Position numbers and translations under genes: made by a program. From Viola odorata (lineage: Eukaryota; Streptophyta; Magnoliopsida; Malpighiales; Violaceae), in NCBI GenBank assembly GCA_963691705.1, contig OY829545.1:14151893-14215892 (forward strand): 64,000 nt of DNA, written 5' to 3'. The notes beneath the pieces were generated by a model. The model was given only the letters and a program-made list of their open reading frames with translations. It ran no database searches and had not been told where the DNA came from. The stretch's first letter is position 1, and every line of letters starts with the position of its first letter. Below are positions 15,848-33,299 of this stretch, piece by piece.

Positions 15848-16027
15848 GGGTGGTGGTATTCATACACTCCAAATTGTAATTCACACACCTTTTCTCTGAG
15901 AATTTACTAGACTAGCCATTTAAGTATTAAAAACTATATTTGTCATAAAATATAAGAATGGTTAGTTTAGTAAATTTCCAACGTAAAAGCGTGAATAACG
16001 GTTTGGGGTGTGTGAGTAAGAACACCC
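15848..16027. mobile_element. Possible small MITE in the BRWD leader intron
   Basis: The left end (GGGTGGTGGTATTCATACAC) and the right end (GTGTGTGAGTAAGAACACCC) are imperfect inverted copies, spaced to give a 180-bp unit with an AT-rich core. No clear target-site duplication is visible, because both flanks are T-rich. The family is not assigned. Confidence 0.4.
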
Positions 16028-16684
16028 TTTTCTTTTTCCTCTTTTGTGTGTGTCAAGTATCCACCTCACCAGTTTGAAAGCTTCCTAACATATTGTCCTA
16101 CTCTGTAGAATGATTCATTTTGGCAGTTCAAGACCCACCTAATCTAAATTGCGAGCAACCAATTATGTCTAGTCAGTTATGCGATCCATATCAAAAACTT
16201 GCTTTTATTCATGAGAAAAGAAAATGAAAAATGGAGGAAGGGAAGAAATGGAGGATTCTAAGAAGGTTTGAAACAAAGGAATGAAGAATGCTCTCTATTG
16301 TAGCTAAATATCTCAACAGTCTTTTGCATATGGAAAGTCTTTAAACTCAAATTTGAGACCTTGTATATTTGCATTCCCACTGAAAAAACTAAAATAATTT
16401 TTAGTTTTGCTAATAAAAAGGAAACCACACAGAGTGATCATGACAATTATAAGTTCAAAAAGCTAAATTAAATAAATAATATAGGTTTTACCCCTACTTT
16501 AACAACCACTAAAAGATTTTTCATGGGTGGTGAGCATGATACTGGTCATGGCAGTAATGAATTGTAGGACTGAAATTCATATGTAGCAAATGTTTTAACA
16601 CCAGTGAAAATTGCCAGGACATAGTAAAACTCTTCTGTCAATGGCTCAAGTACAAAAATCCAAGATCAAACAAGGCAAATGCTA

Positions 16685-16769
16685 AGTCACTTGGGTTGGT
16701 TCAGTGGTGAGAGGTCCGGGGATCTCTTAAGAGACCAAGGGTTCAAATCAGCTTATCTGGATAAAGAAA
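16685..16769 (+). mobile_element. Very short tRNA-derived SINE-like insertion
   Basis: An 85-bp unit carries an A-box-like (GGTTGGTTCAGTGGTGAGAG) and a B-box-like (GGGTTCAAATC) RNA polymerase III promoter element with a tRNA-like hairpin region between them, and ends in an A-rich tail. It lies between two identical 17-bp copies of AAACAAGGCAAATGCTA (16668-16684 and 16770-16786), the target duplication expected of LINE-driven retroposition. The box and tail arrangement indicates a tRNA-related SINE or tRNA retropseudogene. Confidence 0.8.
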
Positions 16770-17739
16770 AAACAAGGCAAATGCTAGTGACTTAACCTTA
16801 TTAGAAATTGAAATGTAATCTAATGCATCTTTCAATACCATTAATAACGTTTAAGCACTACGTAACTGAACAAAAAATGAGGCTTTTGAAACCCTAATTG
16901 CAAACTACGTCTTAGGATATTTATCAACCCTATCGTGACTTACCATATTAGATTCCTTCCACAGATGAAAACTCGCTAACCTAGACAGAATCAAGGAGTT
17001 CAAGAACAAGCTCCTCCACAAGCTACAACTAGATGAACAGCCTCGTTAATTACATTGATGCTACGTGGAATATTCTTCTTTCACCAGGCAATTCACCATT
17101 AATAAACCCTTGCTCCCCATAGCAACCAAAAATTACTACCTAATACTTATAACCGGAAATGCATGGGAAAAAAATGCGGCATTAGAAGCAGCTCCACCAT
17201 AACATCCAGTCATTGTAGTTCCAATTCCAGTAAAAACAAGCATCCCACCAAGTAATCAAACTAAAACCCAAGAAAAAACTTCGGATAAAACCAAAAAGTA
17301 ACAGAAAGTTAACGTTTTTTTGGCAAAAGTAGCATGCCCATGACATTGAAAGCAGATTTTTATATTCTAAAAGCAAATAAAGATCTTCACGCTGCTTTTC
17401 TAAGATGCTTACACTCCAATCTCTTACAAATTACCAGAAATTATGAGATTAGACGGTTCAAGATCTAATTCAATACACACAAGGAAAAGCATGCAAAACA
17501 AAACATTCAATGAAAGCAGCTGCTGATGAAAACACACCTTTTTAGACTCGAAGCATTGAGTTTTCCCGTCACGGAACTGGTTGAGATAGACTGGAGAAGC
17601 TGGCAGAAATGGAGAGAACAGGGAAGGAGAAAGGATTATAATTTTTTTATAATTTAGAAGAAGAAAAAAATTTAGGAGCTTTGAGGTTTAGGCAGGGAAT
17701 ATTGCGAAGAACTGAGAACTTCGCATTTTTAAAAATTCA

Positions 17740-19282
17740 GTTATTCTTTGTGTGTTTTTTTCCTTCTTAGATATTTTTTGTACGATTTTTTTTACTTTGC
17801 TGCATTGTAGTAGTATTTTATTTTACTCCTGGACGGATTTAACCTAATGATACGTTATATCGATAATAAAGAAACCAAAGTTTAGATTTGAAGTTTAAAG
17901 TTTAAGAATAGAGGAAAAACAACTTTTTTTTATTTTATATCTGAAAAATTTAAACGACATTATTTTTAATTTTAAAAATTTTTTAAAATGGGGAATTTCC
18001 AATGGGATAGTATAGTTTTTGATGAGGTTGCATAAGGCATAAACTAGTACTCTTTCGGTTTTTTAATAATTAATTTTTTGAAATAGTAGCAAAATTTAAA
18101 AACGTAATTTTTTATTTATTTTTATTACACATTATTTTTTTTTCTTCTAATTTCTACTCAAATTATCAAACCATCATCAAATTGAATTGATGCATAAAAT
18201 ATATGCTTCGAAAAAGATAAAAAAAATGAAAACGTGAGTTGACGTTTATAAAAGACGTAGAAAAATGTCAGTTATTAAAGGACGGAGGGAGTAAAATATT
18301 GACAGAAAACGATGATTAACGGAGATGAGTCCGAAAATTAGAAAAAGAAAACAAAAAGGCTGAAACTGCACTTTCTCCTTGCTGATGTTGGAAACTTGGA
18401 AAGTCATCTTCTTCCTCGTGAAAACATTTTATTAAAAGGAAACAATCCTTTCTTTCTCTTTTTAAAAATAATTAATACAGTAACTATTATCATAATATTT
18501 TTATAAAAAGAACATCAGTTTCATAGTACAAAAAGATATTTTATTTTTTAAAATTATAAAAGAAAAGCCAAGGAAGAAAGAACATTAAGGAGGGGTTTTT
18601 CCAGAAAGAGCACAAATTAACAACAAATTGTAACTGAATGCTATTTCTTGAGTTTTACTCTCTTTTTTCCTAACCTCTAAATTTCCTAAATGCATCTTAC
18701 TAATAATATACAGTAATGAAAGTTTTTTCTTTTCTTTTCCGAGAAATAGAAATATAAATAAGGAGACTCAAATCTCCCTACTTTGAAACTAAACTATAAG
18801 TCCGTTGATTGTTATGGTAATGTAATGAAGTTAAAAGTTATATATAACTGCATGCTCTTTTTATTTATTTTCAATTTCAATACTTAATATATTCCCATTT
18901 AGTTCAATAGGTAAAACACTCTTTTTTCCAGAACAAATAATGTCAGTCCAAGAAGTAAGATGCAATTGCAAGGAAGAAATGATCCAATCCGTTGTTAGTC
19001 CACTTTGCAAATTAAGGAGGAGAGTTCCAATTTTGTAACAAATCATACAGTATTCGCGCCTCAATAACTAACTTCTAGTAGATATTTCTCAAACACTACT
19101 GCACTGCAACACTACTAATTCTGCATAAAAAACAGGTGTCATTCTTCTAAAAGTTGAGTTGAACTAATTCAAAGAAAGATAACTGAACCTCCACCCCATC
19201 AACATCTTGAGTAACGAGGAATCCATTCCGTGTGTTTACCAGAATTCAGGCGTGACGAACACAATAATTACAGCAACCGGTG
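17740..19282. other. Intergenic region between BRWD and MCM7
   Basis: Holds the BRWD promoter (about 17.7-18.0 kb), a Stowaway-like MITE (18050-18291), AT-rich sequence with no supported gene, and the 3' flank of MCM7 (about 18.9-19.28 kb). A 67-codon frame at 18861-19064 (-) has no recognisable domain. Confidence 0.6.
18050..18291. mobile_element. Stowaway-like MITE
   Basis: A 242-bp element flanked by TA dinucleotides. The right end reads GGACGGAGGGAG and the left end is a decayed inverted copy (CTCTTTCGGTTTTTTAATAA). It has no coding capacity. The CTCCCTCCGTCC-type terminus and TA target are typical of Tc1/Mariner-derived Stowaway MITEs. Confidence 0.75.
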
Positions 19283-25019
<5,737 letters not shown>

Positions 25020-25132
25020 GGCTGGACAGGAATCAGTGAGCGCGGAATTGAGAGGGAGGGAAGAGGGAAGCTGTTGGCGTTATGAGCAGATGGGAGCAGA
25101 AGGAAGAAAGGATGGAAAAACTAGGGAAGGGA

Positions 25133-25176
25133 TTTGGCGGCACATGTTGAGAGAGGAGAAGGGTTTTGGCGGGAAA
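25133..25176 (+). promoter_or_regulatory. E2F-type sites in the MCM7 promoter
   Basis: TTTGGCGGGAAA at 25165-25176 matches the E2F/DP consensus, and TTTGGCGG at 25133-25140 is a second partial match. They lie 114-157 bp upstream of the MCM7 ATG (25019). Plant MCM genes are known G1/S targets of E2F, so S-phase induction is the likely role. Confidence 0.75.
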
Positions 25177-25184
25177 AAACTTGT

Positions 25185-25222
25185 GGGGGGGGGGGGGGGG
25201 GGGGGTGGGGGGGGAGGGGGGG
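25185..25222. repeat. Poly-G tract upstream of MCM7
   Basis: About 38 bp of G on the + strand with single T and A interruptions, 9 bp beyond the E2F-type site. It is a strong G-quadruplex candidate in the promoter of MCM7. Confidence 0.9.
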
Positions 25223-25371
25223 AAGGATCGAGAAAGGGGGTGTGTATTATATTAATGGTGCACCCTTGTGATGGACGTTGACTGGGTACTAAGAGCGTAA
25301 TCAGTACGCCGGCTGTAACTCTTTTGGATCCAACGATGGAAAAAATTCGAACCGTTGAGGGCAAAAAAATG

Positions 25372-25443
25372 TGTGGCTGCTGGGATTCGAGCCCAGGTCT
25401 CTACGGCCACAACGTAGAATTCTTACCACTAAACTACAGCCAC
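25372..25443 (-). tRNA. tRNA-His (GTG)
   Basis: A 72-nt cloverleaf on the minus strand. The acceptor stem GTGGCTG pairs with CAGCCAC with discriminator A. The D-arm region is TAGTTTAGTGGTAAGA. The anticodon stem CTACG/CGTAG closes the 7-nt loop TTGTGGC, giving anticodon GTG. The T arm contains GGGCTCGAATCCC. It matches the nuclear-encoded plant histidine tRNA form rather than the plastid one. No intron is present. It lies between the divergent promoters of MCM7 and the small gene at 25787. Confidence 0.95.
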
Positions 25444-25679
25444 TATATGTTAAAGTGACACAATGTAATTTAAGTTCATTTTCGTTTTTATTTTTGTTAT
25501 ATAATTAAATCAGGAATATATAGGAGAGGGAAGAGTGGGAATCAAGAAATACTCTTTCGGCAAGGAAAGAATTTTCCGGAACGACATAGGCGTCAACCCT
25601 TTTCCTATTGGTACCATATTTTCATTGGTAAAGCAAGTCCTTTTCCTATTAGGATGCGGTGTTTGCCTTCTCTCACACG

Positions 25680-25686
25680 TATAAAA
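25680..25686 (+). promoter_or_regulatory. TATA box of the small gene at 25787
   Basis: TATAAAA at 25680-25686, about 100 bp upstream of the ATG at 25787, predicting transcription from about 25712. Confidence 0.6.
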
Positions 25687-25786
25687 AGAGATGGTGATTG
25701 CCGTTCGTTAAACACACTTCATATAAAGTTTTTTGGGAATTCGAAACTCGAAAGTCGAAAGTGGAAATATATATCTGCAACAAACA

Positions 25787-26035
25787 ATGTGGTCTGTTTT
25801 CAGTTCATCAACGATGGGTTCGATTTGTGCTGACTACTTTGGTGATGAATTTGGTGTGCCCCTGCCTCCTCGTCGACCCATCATCAAGCCAACAAGTGAT
25901 TCCAATTCCAGTAGTAGTAAGTCAGTACAAATTCCAAGAAAGATGACCGTGACGGAGATCAAGAAACAAGTAGTTGCACCAGCGGTTGCCATCTCCTTGG
26001 ATGGACTACACTGCTTCGAAACGCTTGTAGTCTAG
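25787..26035 (+). CDS. Small unrecognised protein, 82 aa
   Basis: Single-exon frame of 82 codons starting MWSVFSSSTMGSICADYF. It has a proline/arginine patch (GVPLPPRRPIIKP), a serine-rich stretch, a basic TVTEIKKQ segment and a C-terminus ending DGLHCFETLVV. There is no signal peptide, membrane segment or domain that I recognise. A TATA box 100 bp upstream, an AATAAAG-like signal soon after the stop (near 26072) and normal codon use favour a real gene. I have a weak memory of small plant stress-responsive proteins ending in a similar DGLxxFETL motif but cannot name the family. The frame is open upstream to 25733, but there is no earlier in-frame ATG. Confidence 0.55.
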   Translation: MWSVFSSSTMGSICADYFGDEFGVPLPPRRPIIKPTSDSNSSSSKSVQIPRKMTVTEIKKQVVAPAVAISLDGLHCFETLVV

Positions 26036-26844
26036 TAGATGGTTCTCGTCTTTCTTAATCGTAAAAAAATCAATAAAGATTAGTTTTTCTTTAATCCTTC
26101 TTAATTTTGTTTTCTATAAGCTTGTGCGCAGTGGCCTAGCTGTCGCATTCCATACAACATCTCCTGCGCGATGCGCAATCTGAACATCCGACAACGAGGC
26201 CAGGACTACACAACTTATAACACTATCTTACAATTTACATACCTTAATGCATTCATCACAAACAACAACAGCGAGAGAACATCTGGCCGTTATGGTTTTG
26301 ACATGAAAAAGAAAATACGATTTGAACTCAAAGAGAAAGCACCTGATCAAGGAAAGCAAACAAATTCATCACCCCAACACTATCAAAACATTTCACGAAG
26401 GTGCAACTAACAAAGCTATTGTATTTCCGACAAGGTCGTCACACTGAAGTAACTTATACAACTACTGTATGAATACACAGCTCCAAAGGCGGTACGTTTC
26501 AACAGATAGTAGAGAATACCCGTGTTTGTATCGTAAATCACATGGCAGGACAGTGCAGTCAGTTGGAAAGCAACAAAAGATACCGCAACATCGCTGTGCC
26601 CTTCCATGCAGTACAGCTTTCGTGAGAACATTAGGAGTGCAGGTCTGCAAACTGCTGCCTTTTAACGTCGGCAGCATTCCAAAACCACAACCAGAACTCC
26701 GGAAGCATCTACACATCCCTTTGACTGAATTAGGTCTTGCACCAACCAAGTCTCTTCAGATTGATTATTCTATTGTCACGCACAATTGACGCTTCACTAT
26801 GACTGAAAAGGCAACCTGATCCACCAATTCTCCACTTTCCACAA

Positions 26845-29800
26845 CTAAGGAGAAACTGGATTTGGCTCCATCTTTTTTGCTAATTTTGCGTGTATGAGTT
26901 TGTCCAGAATGGGAGGCTCCAGAGGGATTGGATCAAGACAACGGTCTGAGGCACCAACAAGCACCTACTCCATGAACAAACCGATGTCCATCACTTGCAA
27001 TAATTTTTAAAAATAAATGACTGATATCTTAAGCACAAGACTGAGCAACAAGTAAATAAGGAAACAGCAATACCGTTCCCACAACTTAAACAAATATTAA
27101 TCCAATTTCATCTTGAAAGCAGCAGAGAAGAAACAAACGAAACTCTGTAAATTTTCCAGGTTAAGATCAGCAACAGTGTCAATTTATTTCTTACCTCATC
27201 AAGCAAAAAGTCGATGGCAGCCTCATCTTCAACAGTTTCCTTCAGAGGGCCCCTGAGGAACTGAATATCCAACTGGATTTGCTGAAATCCACTTCGGTTG
27301 AAAGTTTGGAGCCGAACAAATTCTAGCAAACTTTTGAGGCAAAGTTTTACTGTAGTAGTTACAACAGACTCCTGCAAATTACAAGACCCAATCCACATAC
27401 ATCATAATGGCCACCAGTATTTGTCCTCAAAAGGTTAAGCAAACAGCACTAACCTGAGTAAATTCAACTTTCGTAAAAATCTCAATTTTTTGCTTAAATA
27501 ATTTTGCCAGGTGGGTCTCCAGAAGTTGACTCCTGGCCCTTTGTGTATTTGTCCGACTTATTTTATCATCACGTAATGGATTGCTGCGAGAGGATGTAGT
27601 GCTTCCGTTGCTTTCAGTACGCCGATGCTTGCGCATAACTCCCTGTGGTAAAATCTGCTTCACTTCCTTTCCTATTGCTTCCAACTGGAAAGTAAAAGGA
27701 CAAAAGAAGTCATAAGCTAGCTACATCTTAAAGTTTTCACAAATGCAATTTTTAGGAAAATTGAATTGCATATAATAAACTGGAATCTGGCAATTGTGTC
27801 AAAAATATTATAATTTGAATTGCATATAATTAAACAAACTTCCACTCTAATATAATAAATCAAAGTTTTAAAGAAAAGAATATAAAAAATCAGTGATAAC
27901 GGACCTCTTGAAGAAATAAATCAACACACATGTGCACTTCTCTTGGCTCCTTGTGCTGTAAAAGGTTCATAAATATTAGAGAAGATCCATACAAAACAAT
28001 CTTGCATCAGAATATTCATACAAAACAATCTTGCATCAGAATATTCTTTCACTGACAGAACATGTTTATAGATCAAACATACCTTAACCCAATTTGGAGT
28101 TGTAAACCTCTTTCTCAGAAGAACTGATATCCTTTGAGTTCTCATGTTTATATACTGAGAGGCAAGAGCAAACAATCACATAAGTAGAATCTTGACAGTT
28201 TTGGAAGTGGACATCAGACATGATCCAGGAAAAAAACTCAAGGGTCAATGAATACAGAAAGCATTACATTCTAGACATTTGAGATGGTGAATGACATCAT
28301 AACCATAATTGCCTAGCTTTCACTAGTTTACCTATAACTGTGTCTTAATGGCTGCAAAAGAATTGCAAAAGTTTGTTGTACAAGTTGATGACCCAAACCT
28401 ACTCTCCTGTTTGTTACGTACTTAGTACTTACCCAGTAAAATTAGAAACTTTAACTCTTCTACTGTCAATGCACCATAAACTCCAAGAACGACTATTCTG
28501 AGCAAAAGGACAGCATCAATAATTCATAATGTTGACTGTATAATGGGAGCACTGATGAGCTAAGAGAAGCTTTTCGCCTATCCTACCACAAAACTCAGTG
28601 TTGCCCCTAACTGAATGTGGCACCGAGTATGAACCATGCGGAATTGTGAGGGAATTAGTAGAAGTAATGAGGTGGCAATACATGTCTTATCAAACATCAT
28701 CCCCGGGTAAAATTTTGTATGTGATAAGGTAATAATGTATCACATAAGTTGGAAATTTTAAAGCGGCACGAACATCTCAGGACTTTCACTGCACTGCATG
28801 AAGGTCCGTCAATGTCCTACTTAAATTGAAAAGCATGAATAAAAGAGTTCAAGATGGTGCATAGACGTTTTAGATCTTACATGATGCAGAAACTTTTCAC
28901 CAGCTGACCGAAAGACCCGACAGATTTCACTGGGAACAAATGGTGGCCCATTCTCATACTGTCTAACACCACCGCCAGAGAAAGATGCAGCTATTTCCTA
29001 GAAATTGGACCATGTAACAAGAGGTAAGCTACATAGAATATGAAGAATGCTGTATTATCGCCTTAAACTGGGACAAAACTGCATGGCTGCTTGCCTCAGT
29101 AATTTTTGGGATGGCAGTTTGTTCAATAAAAACAGACAGTTGTGCCAAAACCAGGACAAGACCAGCAATGACTTTGTCAACTCGAGTTCCCTCTGTCAAG
29201 GTCTGATCTTCACCAGGGGATTTATTCCTTCCCGATAGTAACTGGAACTGATTGTTCAGTCCCCAGAAGAAGTGCTGAAACCCTTCTTGGATCCAATCAA
29301 TAATCAAGTCCCTCAATTTGATTACTAACTCTGAGTTGACATCAAGAAGTTGACGGAAGCCCTGCAATAAGTTGAATAAGAGATTATAATATAGAAAATC
29401 TGTAAATGTACAAAAAAACAAGTTTGTTTCACAGCAGCAGAAAAGTCAACAATGGGAATAATCAAACACAGAATCATGACAGAAATATCAAACAAACAAG
29501 AAAAATAGAAGTGTTTCCTAAATTGGCAGCAACCCATGCGCCCAAAATATCAAAAATAATCAGCGCCACGAGCTCGCAGACAGCATCAAATTAGAAACTC
29601 ACCAAATAGAGCATTTAAGTAAGAGATACTCTAGTCAAGTGCTGAGAAAAATACATGATACAACTAATACATAACAGGGACTTGCATATTTATGAAACTT
29701 CAATGCACAGGAAAATTAAACTGTAAATATTGTCTAAATCCACAGCTAGTTACAGTCTCCATAATGTCCTGTATATTACCAGTAATACATCCACGCTTCC

Positions 29801-32800
29801 TTGAAGCACGGCATTTTTACCACCCTCCAAAGCAATCTGCAGTAAATGCTCTTCTACTCTCTCCTTTTGTTTATTATGGACAATTGTTAAGGCATCTGCA
29901 CCCGAACAGAAATATCAACTCTTCTGAGTGTTTCGGTCAAACAAACGTATGTCATGATGTAAACGTATACATTGAAAGCATCTATAGATGTGTTTCTTGT
30001 TTTTCCTAAAAAAAGTCTCTTTTCCTAATCGGTAAAAATAGAATTTAAACAAGTTTGAAACAGGAAAGCAACCTGAGATATCATGCACGAGGTGAGAAAA
30101 TGAACTGATGATATATTGTTTGATAGCAACCTTGGCAGCCTGAAACAAAGTGGGATTAGTCAGTACACATGGTGATTCTTTTTCTTGAAAAAATAAGAAA
30201 AGCTCAATTCTGCATCACGCCAAAGAATTATTTCCCGTTTCACATAAGAGAAAAGACGAAATACAGATAGAGTTTGACATCAAAAGAAAAAAACAATGAC
30301 CTTCAAAGAATAGTCAGGAAGAAAAGCCTCATGCAACACTTCATCCAAGAGAAGCACATCCCTCCATATAATTCCTGCATTTGGCAAGGCATTTCACCAA
30401 AATTTTATGTAAATTTGTGCAATGGAAGGAATGAAAAAATAGCATTTTAACAACGCAAACCATGTCCCTTGCTGAAAACCTATAAGAAATTTGGTTTAAA
30501 GACTCGGAGATATTGAAACAACATCTGAATAATACACAGTATTGGCATGGGCATCTTTCTTTTCACCAACTATGACATGCTTTCCTCCTTTGTTTACAGA
30601 TGATAAGATTAGCAGCACTTATCTTATTCTTTCACCGACTACCCTACTCTTTTTCTCCATCCCTCTCTCACATATGCAACACAACGTATACTTTTAATGT
30701 ATTCATGACTGAATTATGAGGATTACGGGCAGTTGTATTTAGAAAACATCAACAGTACTTACGGAGAACACCAAGGAAATTTGCAACAGAAATTCGTTCC
30801 TTTATATATTGCCCAGTGATTTCAAAGTTCCTAAAAAACAAATGTCAACCAATGTGAGGAAAACCTTGTCATGTTTTTAAAGTTAAAAACTCAAGGAATA
30901 AAAGCAGATTTTTAACCAAGTAGGAAACTACAGAAGAATCTGCCTTACTTGGCAATCAGGTCTTGAGAAAGTTTAATTAGTTGCTTTTCTGACTCTGGAA
31001 ATATTACTCGATAAGCACGAAGAGCTTCCACAAATTCACGAACAGAAGTCTGAAACCATATGATGAAGAATAAAGTTAAACTCTTAGTTTGAAGAATCAT
31101 TAGCAATGTGTAGTAAAAGATGATTTTTCTACTAACATCATATGAAGCAGTGTAAATTGACTCAGACTTGGCTCCTTGTATAGAAGAATCAACAGACTCC
31201 TTCAAAATACAGGTTACCTCTTCATTCTTTAGCTGAAGGCCCTCTAGAGATTGTTCTAATTTTTCAAATAGTTTTGCCTTCAAGCTCTCTACCTGCAAAG
31301 AGAAAGGCCATTGTCATAAAATGCTAACCCGCCTCGCCAGTAGATACACATTATAACATGGACAATCACCAATATGCATGTTAAGAAGGTGAAACAACTA
31401 GCTTAAACTATTATTCTGGTTACATCACATACTGTAGATGATTTGACTTAAAAGAAACCAAACCAAAAACTGCGAGGAACAAGCTAATGTGCATTCCAAA
31501 TGCAAAACGATCAAAACTAATTGGTTGAAAGTGCATAACAAACCGGAAAATCCAGCTGCTTAAGAAGCACTGCAGCCTCAGCCCTTGTTTGAATTGATTC
31601 AGAATCTGAGAATAATTTTCCCTGAAGAGCACGATACCAGAACAATTTGACATCAGCAAAAGTATAGCAGGAACCAAGTAAGGAAGAAAACGCCTCACTA
31701 GTTTTCCAATTAGGTGTTGAACAGGCTTCACTAAAAACAATATAAACTAACTTAGAATGTCAAGCAAAGAAGATGCACCTGTAAATTTTTTATAATTGTA
31801 GCCATAGCTTCATCAGATGCTCGCTTACAGTCTTGGAACGATGACTCCCCATAGACCTAGTGGATTAAGATACGGAAACATTAAACCTTTTCTATGCTAC
31901 AAATCAATAAGAAGTTGCTTCGAATACAATATAAAAAAAGGAAAAAGAAAAATACCAGCAAGTTTAACCAAAGATCTAGAGAACTGTTTAAGGACCAAGG
32001 ATACAGTAACAGAACTAACCTTAAAAATCGGCATTGCTCCAATGTAGAACCTCACTGCATCAGCATACGCCTCTGATTTAATACACTTCCCAAGTCTAGC
32101 AGGTAGGTCATAAATGAACTGCTCTTTTCCACATAAGAAGAAATCTGTGTGAATCATACATGGCCAAAAACCAATCCTTAAATCATGGATGCTAAGCATG
32201 ATTGCATTCATCCCATCAAGAAATTAACAGATATTAAGAAAAAACCTCTTTTGATACAAAAAAAAACCAACATAATTTTAGAAAAGCAAAAAGTATACAA
32301 GCAGCATTTTGAATTAAATCTTTTCCTACGCCTTGTGTCATATGCACAATACAGTGATAAGTAACATGCTCCCACATCTAGAACCTTACCAACTGAAAAT
32401 TACTTTCAAGGTAACTAGCTAGGCGAATAATAAAGTTAACTAAATTATGCTGTCTTTAGAGATGAAGAAATAGTACAACAGATAGGAAGGAGCTACCTGA
32501 ACTTTACGAAGAAGGGTACGTGTGCGGTGCAATTTCTCTATATGCTCTCTCTTTCCAAAAAGAGAAGTATTTACACCATCACTTCTAGATTGAACTGACA
32601 TTATCTACAACCATCAGCAGAAATACATGATTCTTCAAAATTATAGCTTCCTTCTCCACTATTGATAAACAACCAAAAGAATGGCAAAAAATGCTATGAA
32701 AGCTTTTGACAAACCTTGTCAAGCAACTGTTCCATGTTGGTTTCCATCCCCACAATATTAGTTTTCATCCTGTTTCACAAAACGATCAAAATTTCTCCCT

Positions 32801-33277
32801 CGCTATGCAACAAATGGTTCCCAAATCATTGTAATTTTCCTCAAAATTAGAAAAAGGGAAAGTATGAAGTACCGTTTAATTGTGTCTGTGGCGCTAATGA
32901 ACTTATTGTAATTTTCATACACTAACATTTGCAGATCAGTATCAAGATTCTTTATTTCTGCAGCCATTTCAACGTGCCTCTGCAAAAGCCCTTCCAAGTT
33001 GGACTTATGCACCTACATTGCATCAATCACCATATCTCAACAAACACATTTAACACACGAAAACAGATTCAACTAAAGCAGATCAGACGTCTATGAATGC
33101 GAATACCAGGAGATCCATGTACTGATCGGCGTCAAATGAGGTGGTGTTGATGGCATCCAGCGACACGCATTTGGAAGAATTGCTGGATGACATCGCGGGA
33201 TCTGGAGTATAGAAGCTTGATAGCAGATCTCTCATCCTCTTCGCCTTATCATCCAATGGCATGTCGTTCACCTCCAT
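26845..33277 (-). CDS. VPS51: VPS51, subunit of the GARP/EARP tethering complex
   Basis: Tethering subunit (UNHINGED in Arabidopsis) that joins VPS52-54 to capture endosome-derived vesicles at the trans-Golgi network. Exons: 33277-33107, 33012-32873, 32769-32715, 32604-32497, 32118-32020, 31856-31779, 31621-31544, 31292-31137, 31049-30949, 30830-30763, 30374-30301, 30139-30073, 29895-29780, 29361-29095, 28997-28881, 28154-28083, 27955-27905, 27684-27454, 27371-27195, 26964-26845. They total 2346 nt (781 aa), about the size I recall for the Arabidopsis protein. The N-terminus (RMRDLLSSFY, SFDADQYMDLL, LVYENYNKFISATDTIKRMK) is the hallmark VPS51 coiled-coil region. The C-terminus reads RCLDPIPLEPPILDKLI. 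The intron 28998-29094 appears to have a GC donor. Upstream at 33351 is TTTGGCGC, an E2F-like word. Confidence 0.95.
27988..28045. repeat. 29-bp perfect tandem duplication in a VPS51 intron
   Basis: The 29-nt unit starting CATACAAAACAATCTTGCAT occurs twice back to back (27988-28016 and 28017-28045), within intron 27956-28082. Identity of the copies implies a recent duplication. Confidence 0.95.
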
Positions 33278-33299
33278 TGTTATTTGAATAGCTGGAGCT

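Larger units (their letters stand above)
14593..17700 (-). other. 5' leader and 2.9-kb leader intron of the BRWD gene
   Basis: The sequence before the BRWD start codon reads as an acceptor (TTTGCAG ending at 14607) with 14 nt of leader (14606-14593). A matching donor (AAAAAG|GTGTG) sits at 17538/17537. The first exon then runs up to an unfixed transcription start near 17.65-17.75 kb. The intron would be about 2.93 kb and holds a short SINE-like insertion (16685-16769) and a possible small terminal-inverted-repeat element (about 15848-16027). No other gene is supported inside it. The frames at 15070-15309 (+) and 17182-17376 (-) show no domain. Confidence 0.6.

Noticed and set aside
26171..26749. 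Overlapping frames on both strands downstream of VPS51
   Set aside because: They lie in the 3' flank of VPS51, show no domain or conserved motif, and contradict each other across strands.
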